A stretch of 29,976 nt of DNA from positions 1-29,976 of the forward strand of contig CAZCDM010000011.1 of NCBI GenBank assembly GCA_964497475.1, given 5' to 3'. Shown here piece by piece: positions 23,050-29,708 of the stretch. Every line of letters starts with the position of its first letter. The stretch's first letter is position 1. Below the pieces are notes generated by a model that was not told the origin of the DNA, made no database searches, and saw only the letters and a program-made list of their open reading frames with translations. The position numbers and the translations under genes are program-made. The stretch comes from CAZCDM01 sp964497475. Lineage in GTDB: Bacteria; Planctomycetota; Phycisphaerae; SM23-33.

Positions 23050-23664
23050 CTATTTCGTCACGGCGTCGAGGAAGAAGAGGTCCTCGCGGTCGATGTGCGT
23101 TCGCTCGGCCAGGCCGACCGGCGAGAGAAGCTCCGCCCACTGCGGGCCCTGCGGCAGATGGTCGGAGCAGACTGGCCCTTCGAGCCCGGCATGGAACGAG
23201 TTGATATGCTCGCTGCCGGCCAGGTGCATCACGATCAGTCGTCCGCCCGGACGCAAGGCTGCGGCGAAGTTCCGCATCGCAGCCGGCTGGTCGCGAAAGT
23301 GCGGGAAGCAGTGGAAGCAGAGGATCACGTCGTAGCGGTCCTCACCGAGCGGCTCGCTGCAGACGTCGAGGCAGGCAAACGTGGCGGGGATGGTTTTGGC
23401 TTCGGCGCGGGCGATCATTTCGCTGGCAAAGTCCACGGCCGTGACCGCCCCCGGGGCGACCTGCTCCGCCAGCCAGGCCGTCGTCTTGCCCGTCCCGCAG
23501 CCGACCTCCAGCAGGTCCTGGCCCGGCTGGAGGTTCAGCAGCTCGGCCCGGGCGGCCAGGCCCGCGACCATCGTCTCAGCCGAGGGCTCCTCGTCATCCC
23601 AGCCCGCAGCCAACTCGTTAAAAAATCCCCGGCGGGGGTCGTCATGAGAATTGTCATCAATCAT
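23050..23664 (-). CDS. class I SAM-dependent methyltransferase
   Basis: A 204-residue methyltransferase. Motif I is LLEVGCGTGKTTAWLAEQ (about 51-68), then VTAVDFASEMIARAEAK for motif II and DRYDVILCFHCFPHFRDQPAAMRNFAAALRPGGRLIVMHLAG for motifs IV to VI, the layout of UbiE/MenG-like or small-molecule methyltransferases. The substrate is unknown. The histidine- and cysteine-bearing segment FHCFPHF is common in this group. AAGGA lies eight bases before the ATG. It diverges from the PEP-CTERM/metal-transport operon across a shared 126-base promoter region, so the two may be co-regulated. Confidence 0.9.
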   Translation of the reverse strand: MIDDNSHDDPRRGFFNELAAGWDDEEPSAETMVAGLAARAELLNLQPGQDLLEVGCGTGKTTAWLAEQVAPGAVTAVDFASEMIARAEAKTIPATFACLDVCSEPLGEDRYDVILCFHCFPHFRDQPAAMRNFAAALRPGGRLIVMHLAGSEHINSFHAGLEGPVCSDHLPQGPQWAELLSPVGLAERTHIDREDLFFLDAVTK

Positions 23665-23675
23665 ACGAGTTTTCC

Positions 23676-23703
23676 TTGCGTAATACGGCGGCGGTATTAT
23701 AAT
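23676..23703 (+). promoter_or_regulatory. promoter with internal operator, PEP-CTERM/metal transport operon
   Basis: TTGCGT (23676-23681), 16 bases, perfect TATAAT (23698-23703). The spacer and part of the -10 are occupied by a 19-base inverted repeat with TAATAC and GTATTA arms around GGCGGCG (23681-23699). A repressor bound there would block RNA polymerase. ATTATAAT also gives a TATAAT on the minus strand that could serve the divergent methyltransferase gene. Confidence 0.5.
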
Positions 23704-23790
23704 TCGCAGGATCGTAACACCGCTCGGGCTCCTCGTCAACGCTCCCCGGGTGAAATGCTCACTTCACTGCTTGCTAAGAAAGGTTCTATC

Positions 23791-24762
23791 ATGCTCTCTA
23801 CCCGCTCCACCGCTGCGTTTGTGTTTGCTCTCGTGCTGGCTCTCTGTCCGGCCGCCCTGGCCGAAACAAACTGGGCCCTCCAGGCCGTCAATGCCGATGG
23901 GTCGAGCGCCTGGTCAGGTACGGTGCCGTTTACCCTTACCGGCGTGATCCTGAACAACCCCGAGCAGATGCTCGATTCGACCTGGGATGCCGATGCAGAA
24001 ACCGATGGCGTCATGGGTGCCCAGTGGCAGATTTTCATTCAGGGCATTGGCAGTGATCGGGGCGGAACGGCTTTGTGGATGGGGCAGAATTACAGCTCAC
24101 TGCCTTGGGTCAGTGGGCAGACCTATTCGCTGACCGAATGGACCGATGAAATGAATCGGCTGAATTACACCAACGGCGATCCGAATACGGGCGCGCAATT
24201 CCGTCGTGGCGATCTGGTTACGGTTACGGCGAATACATCCGGCGCACACGCCGGTAAGCGGAACGTCAACGAAGGGCACAATACCGGCACGGCCAACAAT
24301 TTCTCCATCACAATGGAAACCCAGAATTACGGCCTGCCCACAGCCGAAATACTTACGATAGCCGATCTGTACGTCCCGACCGACGACCCGAATTACGACC
24401 CCCTCTTCCCGATGTTTGACTCCGACCGCTCCAGCGGAGCCGAGCATTACCAGGGCATGTACGTCCGGCTGAATGACATTACGCTGACCGATGCGAGTGG
24501 CTGGAATGGGATCGATTGGGATAGCCGCATCTGCCTTGCCGAGGACGATCAGGGGCGATCCGTCACCCTGCGTATGCCGCTAGAGGATCTCGGCCAGGCG
24601 CCCACCGGATGGTTCGACCTCTATGGCATTGTCAATCAGGAAGCGTCCGACGCCGGCCAAAATGGGTACGAAGTCTTCGTGACCGAAATCGTACCCGAGC
24701 CGGTCAGTCTGCTTCTGCTCGGGCCGGGAGGGCTGCTTCTGCTCCGCCGACGAACCGCATGA
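23791..24762 (+). CDS. PEP-CTERM sorted surface protein, possible metal binding
   Basis: A 323-residue exported protein with a signal peptide (hydrophobic 8-24, cleavage near ALAET). The C-terminus is a classic exosortase signal: VPEP (301-304), a hydrophobic helix SLLLLGPGGLLLL, then RRRTA. The mature part is mainly beta; residues about 218-300 (EHYQGMYVRLNDITL, GWFDLYGIVNQE) resemble an OB-fold-like domain. A His/Glu cluster, AHAGKRNVNEGHN (152-164, with H153, E161, H163), and the EHYQG motif (218-222) could bind metal. AAAGG precedes the ATG. Its stop overlaps the next gene's start (ATGA). I recall similar proteins in other planctomycetes but cannot name a family. Confidence 0.88.
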   Translation: MLSTRSTAAFVFALVLALCPAALAETNWALQAVNADGSSAWSGTVPFTLTGVILNNPEQMLDSTWDADAETDGVMGAQWQIFIQGIGSDRGGTALWMGQNYSSLPWVSGQTYSLTEWTDEMNRLNYTNGDPNTGAQFRRGDLVTVTANTSGAHAGKRNVNEGHNTGTANNFSITMETQNYGLPTAEILTIADLYVPTDDPNYDPLFPMFDSDRSSGAEHYQGMYVRLNDITLTDASGWNGIDWDSRICLAEDDQGRSVTLRMPLEDLGQAPTGWFDLYGIVNQEASDAGQNGYEVFVTEIVPEPVSLLLLGPGGLLLLRRRTA

Positions 24763-25400
24763 CCGCCATGGCGGACAGATCGGGCTTTTCGCTGGTCGAG
24801 CTGTTGGTGGTCATCGCCATCATCGCATTGCTGGTTTCAGTGATCATGCCTTCGCTGGCCTCTGCTCGTGAGCTGGCCCGGGCTTGTCGGGTCCATGCGG
24901 AGCTGAACGGCTTGGGCATGGCACTGGAACTCTACGCCGAAGAGCACGACCGGACCTATCCTCCAGTGCGCGTCAGTTGCAATCCAAACCTGATAGACCA
25001 CTACTGCCGACTGCCTCGCGAACTGGCAGAAGGCAACTACGTTCCAGGGGACGAAGAAACCGGCCTGGCCGCTGCCGTCGAAGATGAATTTCACCCGGGG
25101 CATACCTACAAGTACGCCACGACGGGGCCGCAGGTGCTCAACAGCAGCCCGGCCGGGACATTTGAACTTTGGATTCCCGATGACTTCCCACGCTGCCAAT
25201 CGCAAACAGGTTCACGACAGACCGGCCCGGAAACACCCGTCCAATGGGTACTCTGGAGCATGGGCCCTAGGCCGGATGATCCGGTTACGACCGCACCGGA
25301 GGCACCACTGGGCGCGTCGACGTGGTACACTTCACTCGGCAAGCCGGGAGTACTGGTTCGCTTCGCCTCGAAAGATGGCTATTTTGGCAAAAGTCCATGA
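24759..25400 (+). CDS. prepilin-like protein (type IV pilin/pseudopilin N-terminus)
   Basis: A 213-residue protein with a prepilin N-methylation signal: SGFSLVELLVVIAIIALL, cut between G9 and F10, with E14 at the +5 position of the mature form, and one membrane helix. The rest is a planctomycete-type pseudopilin head. It carries a cysteine/histidine stretch NPNLIDHYC (C74, H81, C83), then DEFHPGHTYKY (H112, H115) that could coordinate metal. Near the end is GPRPDD and KDGYF. The ATG at 24759 overlaps the PEP-CTERM stop and its own stop overlaps the next ATG, so all three genes are translationally coupled. A second ATG nine bases in is possible. No pilus assembly genes are nearby. Confidence 0.9.
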   Translation: MTAMADRSGFSLVELLVVIAIIALLVSVIMPSLASARELARACRVHAELNGLGMALELYAEEHDRTYPPVRVSCNPNLIDHYCRLPRELAEGNYVPGDEETGLAAAVEDEFHPGHTYKYATTGPQVLNSSPAGTFELWIPDDFPRCQSQTGSRQTGPETPVQWVLWSMGPRPDDPVTTAPEAPLGASTWYTSLGKPGVLVRFASKDGYFGKSP

Positions 25401-26221
25401 TCGTACGAAAACGACATTCTTTCCTTGTTCTGCTGGCGGTTGTCTCATCGCTGCTGGCCGGGTGCGATCGCCAGGCCGACGGGCCGGCGGACGTAGCCGC
25501 GACGAACACGCTGCTTGCCTCGGCGGCGGCGGACGTACTCGGCGAGGATGCGCCCATCGAGCTGCTGGCCGGGCCGGGCATGTGTCCGGGGCATTTTGAC
25601 ATCCGCCCCAGCCAGGTCGCCTCGCTGCGTCGCTGTCGCGTGCTGCTTCGGCTGGACTTCCAAAAGCCCCTCGATGCCAAACTCGCCGGGGCAACCGAGG
25701 GGGGCCTGACCATTGCGGAAATCTCCCTGCCCGGAGGCCTGGGCGAGCCGGCCAGCTACCTCGCCGCCTGTAAGCAGACAGCCGACGCACTGATCGCCCA
25801 GGGCCTGCTCGACCGCAGCACCGCCGATGCGCGACTGGCCGAGATCGCCGCGCGCATCAACGCACTGGCCGCTGAATGCAAAACCAAGCTCGCGCCGCTC
25901 GCCGGCCAGGCCGTGCTGACCAGCGGCCACCAGGCTGCCTTCTGTCGCTGGGCCGGGCTGGCGGTAGCGGGCACGTTCTCGGCGGCCGATGCAACCAGCC
26001 CGGCCGAGCTGGCCCGCGCCGCCCAGGCCGCCCGCCAGGCCGACGCCACCGCACTCATTGCCAATCGCCCCGAGGGCCGGCGCGTGGCCGACGCCCTGGC
26101 CGACCGGCTCGACGCAGCCGTGATCGTGCTGGACAACTTTCCCCCCGCCGCCGGGCCAGAGGGCTTCGATGAGTTGCTGCGGGTCAACACCGCCGCCCTC
26201 GTCGAGGGGCTCGGGCGATGA
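25397..26221 (+). CDS. metal ABC transporter substrate-binding lipoprotein (ZnuA/TroA-like)
   Basis: A 274-residue lipoprotein with a lipobox SLLAGC (C23). It belongs to the cluster A-I (ZnuA/TroA) binding proteins for zinc or manganese. Likely metal ligands are H66 in GHFDIRPS, H178 in SGHQAAFC and D246 in VLDNFPP. The usual third ligand (His or Glu of the EP-rich segment) is not obvious; the region reads SAADATSPAEL, and C183 near H178 is an alternative. It lacks the long His/Asp-rich loop of E. coli ZnuA. Start overlaps the upstream prepilin stop, and the stop overlaps the ATPase start, both as ATGA. The exact metal cannot be told by eye. Confidence 0.85.
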   Translation: MIVRKRHSFLVLLAVVSSLLAGCDRQADGPADVAATNTLLASAAADVLGEDAPIELLAGPGMCPGHFDIRPSQVASLRRCRVLLRLDFQKPLDAKLAGATEGGLTIAEISLPGGLGEPASYLAACKQTADALIAQGLLDRSTADARLAEIAARINALAAECKTKLAPLAGQAVLTSGHQAAFCRWAGLAVAGTFSAADATSPAELARAAQAARQADATALIANRPEGRRVADALADRLDAAVIVLDNFPPAAGPEGFDELLRVNTAALVEGLGR

Positions 26222-27021
26222 CGCCCCCGGCCATCGCCCTGCAAGGCCTCGCCGTCCGCGCCGGCGGGCGAACCATACTCCGCGTCGATGACCTTGCCGC
26301 ACCGGCCGGGCAGATCGTCGCGCTGCTCGGGCCCAACGGCGCGGGCAAGAGCACGCTGCTGCACTGCCTGCTGGGCCTGGCCCATCACGTCACCGGGCGG
26401 GTCGAAATCCTCGGCCAGCCCGTCGGCCAGCTCGGCGGCGGAGCCCTGGCTCGGCTGCGACGCCGCGTCGGCTACGTGCCCCAGCACCTCCCGCAGATCA
26501 GCGAACTGCCCCTGACGGTCCGCGAGGTCGTCGCCATCGGTCAGACCGGCCGGGCCGGGCTGCTGCGACCCCTCGGCCGGACGCATTGGCAACGCGTCGA
26601 TACATGGATCGACCGGCTGGGCCTGGGCGAACTGGCCGGGCGAGGCTTCGGGGAAATCTCCGGCGGCGAGCAACGCAAAACCCTCATCGCCCGCGCGATG
26701 GCCCAGCAGCCCAAGCTGCTGCTGCTCGACGAGCCAACGGCGAACCTCGACCTCGGCTGGCGGGAACGCATCGTCGCGACGGTCGAACAACTCGCCGCCG
26801 AGACCAGCCTCGGCGTGATCCTCGTCTGCCACGAGCTGGAAGTCCTGCCCGGCTGCCTCGACCGCGTCGTGCTGCTCGACGGCGGGCGCGTGATCGATGA
26901 CGGATCGGCCGAGGTCGTCCTCACCAACGAACGCATCGCCTCGCTCTACGGGCCCGGACTGGCCGTGACGCGCAGCGGACGACGCTGGGCCGTCGTGCCC
27001 GAAGGGGGCGGCGATGATTGA
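26218..27021 (+). CDS. metal ABC transporter ATP-binding protein (ZnuC-like)
   Basis: A 267-residue ATPase that powers uptake. Motifs: Walker A GPNGAGKST (38-46), Q-loop VGYVPQHLPQ, ABC signature ISGGEQRK (148-152 is SGGEQ), Walker B LLLLDEPTANLD, and the switch His in VCHELE. Sequence is closer to ZnuC/MntB type ATPases than to others, and the neighbouring binding protein and permease agree. It overlaps the substrate-binding gene by four bases and the permease gene by eight, and so is translated in fixed ratio with them. Confidence 0.94.
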   Translation: MTPPAIALQGLAVRAGGRTILRVDDLAAPAGQIVALLGPNGAGKSTLLHCLLGLAHHVTGRVEILGQPVGQLGGGALARLRRRVGYVPQHLPQISELPLTVREVVAIGQTGRAGLLRPLGRTHWQRVDTWIDRLGLGELAGRGFGEISGGEQRKTLIARAMAQQPKLLLLDEPTANLDLGWRERIVATVEQLAAETSLGVILVCHELEVLPGCLDRVVLLDGGRVIDDGSAEVVLTNERIASLYGPGLAVTRSGRRWAVVPEGGGDD

Positions 27022-27838
27022 CCTGGCCTTCTGGGCACCGGTGCTTCTCGGCGGGCTGATCGCCGGCGGGTCGAGCGGCCTGCTGAGCGTCTACATCGTC
27101 GGCATGCGGATTCCCTTCCTCGGCGTGTGCGTCGCCCATGCCGCCCTGGCCGGTGCGGTCGTCGGGCCGTTGGTCGGCCTGGACGGAACGATGCTGCTGG
27201 CCCCGGCCCTGGGCGGGGCGGCCGGCATGGCGCTGCTGCTGGGCTACGCCGACCCGCGAAAAATTCACATGGACACCAACGTCGTCATGGGCTTGCTGTT
27301 TTCGGTGACGATGGGGGCGGCGTTTCTGGGCCTGGGTTTTTACGGGCGGCTGGGCATCAGCGACAATCACATCCGCTCGCTGCTGTGGGGCAGCCTGGCG
27401 CTGTGCCGCTGGGCGGACCTCTGGTGGATGCTCGCCGCCGGCGGGGCGATGGCAGCCTACGTCACGCTCTTCGGCAAGGAAATGCGGGCGATTCTCTTCA
27501 GCCGGCACGACGCAGCCGCGGCGGGCATTCGCGCTACGGGCGTGTGGACGGGCTTTCTGCTGCTGACCGCGGCGGTGATGACCGTCAACTTCCAGACCGT
27601 CGGCGGGCTGATGATTTACTCGCTGGTGACCAACCCGGCCGCGGCGGCTTTCCAGCTGACGCGCGGGGCGCGCCGGGCGACAGCCCTGGCCGTGGCGATC
27701 GGAGCAGCCTCGGGCCTGGGCGGGTTCCTCCTCTCGGCGGTGACCGACCTGCCCAGCGGCGCGGTCATCGTGCTGCTCAGCTCGGGCTTCGTCGCGGCTG
27801 CGGCGATCCTCCGCCGGCTGCGACGCGGCGGGGCGTGA
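27014..27838 (+). CDS. metal ABC transporter permease (ZnuB/TroC family)
   Basis: A 274-residue membrane subunit of the ABC-3 permease family. Around eight helices are visible: PVLLGGLIAGGSSGLLSVYIVG, AHAALAGAVVGPLVGL, NVVMGLLFSVTMGAAFLGLG, WWMLAAGGAMAAYVTLFG, WTGFLLLTAAVMTVNFQTVG and others. Family motifs seen are GMRIPFLGVCVAHAALAG and FQTVGGLMIYSLVTNPAAAAF near the coupling region. It is the last gene of the coupled metal-uptake operon. The zinc or manganese ligand specificity is not determined by this subunit. Confidence 0.93.
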   Translation: MIDLAFWAPVLLGGLIAGGSSGLLSVYIVGMRIPFLGVCVAHAALAGAVVGPLVGLDGTMLLAPALGGAAGMALLLGYADPRKIHMDTNVVMGLLFSVTMGAAFLGLGFYGRLGISDNHIRSLLWGSLALCRWADLWWMLAAGGAMAAYVTLFGKEMRAILFSRHDAAAAGIRATGVWTGFLLLTAAVMTVNFQTVGGLMIYSLVTNPAAAAFQLTRGARRATALAVAIGAASGLGGFLLSAVTDLPSGAVIVLLSSGFVAAAAILRRLRRGGA

Positions 27839-27867
27839 CTGACACAGCCGCCCCCTGACGCTACAAT
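27839..27867 (+). promoter_or_regulatory. promoter of the TlyA-like gene, leaderless
   Basis: CTGACA (27839-27844), a 17-base spacer and TACAAT (27862-27867). The start codon begins six bases after the -10 box, so the transcript would start at or next to the ATG. No Shine-Dalgarno can fit. Confidence 0.5.
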
Positions 27868-27873
27868 ACCCCC

Positions 27874-28440
27874 ATGCCCGATCCGTCCGATTACGTCTCC
27901 CGCGCAGGGGCCAAGCTCGCCGCCGCCCTCGAAGCCTTCGCCATCGACCCGGCCGACATGCTCTGCGCTGACTTCGGCTGCAACGTCGGCGGATTCACCG
28001 ACTGCCTCCTGCAACGCGGGGCCGCTCGTGTCCACGCCATCGACACCGGCTACGGCGCCCTGGCCTGGACGCTCCGCAACGGTCCGCGCGTCGTCGTCCA
28101 CGAGCGGACCAACGCCCTGCACGCGGAGGTAGCCGAGCCGGTCGACCTCGTCGTCATCGACGTATCGGTCACGCCGCAGCGGTTGATCGCACCGGCCGCG
28201 ACGGCCTGGCTGAAACCCCGCGGGCAGATCGTCTCCCTGCTCAAGCCCCACTTCGAGTACGCCAAACTGCAAGGCCGGCGACCCTACAAACCCCTGACCG
28301 GCGAGCAGCTCGATGAGGTTCTCGCCGCCGTCGACGCCCAGCTTTGCGAGCTGGGCCTGGCCCCGGCCGGCAGGATCGAATCGCCACTGATCGGCAAGGG
28401 CGGCAATGCAGAGTTCCTCCTGCACATCCGCCCGGGCTGA
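27874..28440 (+). CDS. TlyA-like FtsJ-fold rRNA methyltransferase lacking the S4 domain
   Basis: A 188-residue protein matching the methyltransferase half of TlyA (2'-O-methylation of rRNA; some family members are called hemolysins). Motifs are YVSRAGAKLAAALEAFAID, a SAM loop CADFGCNVGGFTDCLLQRGA (usually DxGxSTGGF), HAIDTGYGALAWTLRN, VVIDVSVTP, SLLKPHFEYAK and IGKGGNAEFLLH, giving the K-D-K-E catalytic set. Usual TlyA is about 250-270 residues with an N-terminal S4 RNA-binding domain; here translation starts just before the YVSR motif, and the promoter position shows no room for more. RNA targeting must therefore differ. Leaderless ATG start. Confidence 0.88.
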   Translation: MPDPSDYVSRAGAKLAAALEAFAIDPADMLCADFGCNVGGFTDCLLQRGAARVHAIDTGYGALAWTLRNGPRVVVHERTNALHAEVAEPVDLVVIDVSVTPQRLIAPAATAWLKPRGQIVSLLKPHFEYAKLQGRRPYKPLTGEQLDEVLAAVDAQLCELGLAPAGRIESPLIGKGGNAEFLLHIRPG

Positions 28441-28469
28441 GCGGCATAAAAAACCGACGCGCCCGGTCG

Positions 28470-28498
28470 TTGACCCCCGGCGGGGCCGGACATACAAT
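28470..28498 (+). promoter_or_regulatory. promoter of the inositol-phosphate synthase gene
   Basis: TTGACC (28470-28475), a 17-base spacer and TACAAT (28493-28498) form one of the best sigma-70 matches in the window. The transcript would begin near 28505, giving a leader of about 60 bases. Confidence 0.6.
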
Positions 28499-28528
28499 AC
28501 GCTGTCTTTTTAACACATTCTTCACTGA

Positions 28529-28546
28529 CAGGTGGCCGGCCACCTG
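28529..28546. promoter_or_regulatory. perfect 18-bp palindrome in the ino1 leader
   Basis: CAGGTGGCCGGCCACCTG is an exact palindrome, starting about 24 bases downstream of the predicted transcription start and ending just before the Shine-Dalgarno GAGAGG. As DNA it could be a repressor site acting as a roadblock; as RNA it could fold or dimerise and affect ribosome access. Confidence 0.5.
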
Positions 28547-28565
28547 CCGCCGAGAGGTTGACAAT

Positions 28566-29708
28566 ATGGATTCAATTCGAGTAGCAGTCGTGGGCGTGGG
28601 AAACTGTGTTTCCTCGCTCGTTCAGGGAATTCACTACTACCGTGACGTCTTCGAGAAGGACCAGGAAGTCGTCGGCCTGGCCCATCCGACACTGGGCGGC
28701 TACGGGCCAGGCGATATCGACATCGTCGCAGCCATCGACGTCGACGCCCGCAAGGTCGGCCGACCGCTGCACGAAGCCATCTTTGCCGAGCCCAACAACA
28801 CCACCGTCTTCTTCGACAAGTTCACCTCCGACGTGACCGTCGCGATGGGCTGCCCGCTGGACGGCATTCCGGAGCACATGGCCGAGTTCCCCCCCACGCA
28901 GGCCTTCCGCCTGGCCGACCAGGCCCCGGCGACCAAAGACGACATCTGCCAGGTCCTGCGCGACACCGGCGCGGAGATCCTCATGAACTACCTGCCCGTC
29001 GGCAGCCAGCAGGCCACCGAGTTCTACGCCGAGTGCTGCCTGGAAACCGGCGTGAGCCTCATCAACTGCATCCCGGTGTTCATCGTCTCCGAACCGGCCT
29101 GGGCGAAGCGGTTCACCGACGCGGGCATCCCGTGCGTGGGCGACGACATCAAGGCCCAGGTCGGCGCGACGATCACCCACCGCGTTCTGGCCCGGATGAT
29201 GCACGAGCGCGGCGCGAAGATCGACCACACCTACCAGCTCAACTGGGCGGGCAATACCGACTTCCTGAACATGCTCGAACGCTCCCGCCTCAAGCATAAG
29301 AAAATCTCCAAGACCGACGCCGTCCAGTCGCAGCTGCCCGTGCCGCTGGCCGACGACGACGTGCACATCGGCCCGGCCGAGTTCGTCCCGTGGCAGAAGG
29401 ACAACAAGGTCTGTGCCCTGCGGATCGAGGCCCGTGGCTTCGGCGGCGTGCCGCTGCACATCGAGGCCCGCCTGAGCGTGGAAGACAGCCCCAACTCCGC
29501 CGGCGAGACCATCGACGCCATCCGCGTCTGCAAGCTCGCCCGCGACCGAGGCCAGGCCGGCCCCGTCCTGGGCATCAGTGCCTACACCATGAAGCACCCG
29601 CCCAAGCAGTTCACCGACAACGAGGCCCGTGAGATGCTCGAACGGTTCATCGAGGGCCAGCCCGCCCAAACGCCCGCCAGCGACGCACCCTGCCAGCCCG
29701 GCTCGTAA
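28566..29708 (+). CDS. ino1: inositol-3-phosphate synthase
   Basis: Makes 1L-myo-inositol 1-phosphate from glucose 6-phosphate with NAD, first step to inositol lipids and related solutes. The 380-residue product fits the prokaryotic short class. Motifs: NAD-binding VAVVGVGNCVSSLVQGIHYY at the start, AAIDVDARKVGRPLHEAIF, MNYLPVGSQQATEFYAECCLE, NCIPVFIVSEPAWAKRF and GDDIKAQVGATITHRVLARM (with catalytic lysines), then LNWAGNTDFLNML, and DSPNSAGETIDAIRVCKLA. GAGAGG lies about eight bases before the ATG; the longer in-frame extension upstream has no homology and crosses the upstream gene and promoter. It is its own transcription unit. Confidence 0.96.
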   Translation: MDSIRVAVVGVGNCVSSLVQGIHYYRDVFEKDQEVVGLAHPTLGGYGPGDIDIVAAIDVDARKVGRPLHEAIFAEPNNTTVFFDKFTSDVTVAMGCPLDGIPEHMAEFPPTQAFRLADQAPATKDDICQVLRDTGAEILMNYLPVGSQQATEFYAECCLETGVSLINCIPVFIVSEPAWAKRFTDAGIPCVGDDIKAQVGATITHRVLARMMHERGAKIDHTYQLNWAGNTDFLNMLERSRLKHKKISKTDAVQSQLPVPLADDDVHIGPAEFVPWQKDNKVCALRIEARGFGGVPLHIEARLSVEDSPNSAGETIDAIRVCKLARDRGQAGPVLGISAYTMKHPPKQFTDNEAREMLERFIEGQPAQTPASDAPCQPGS

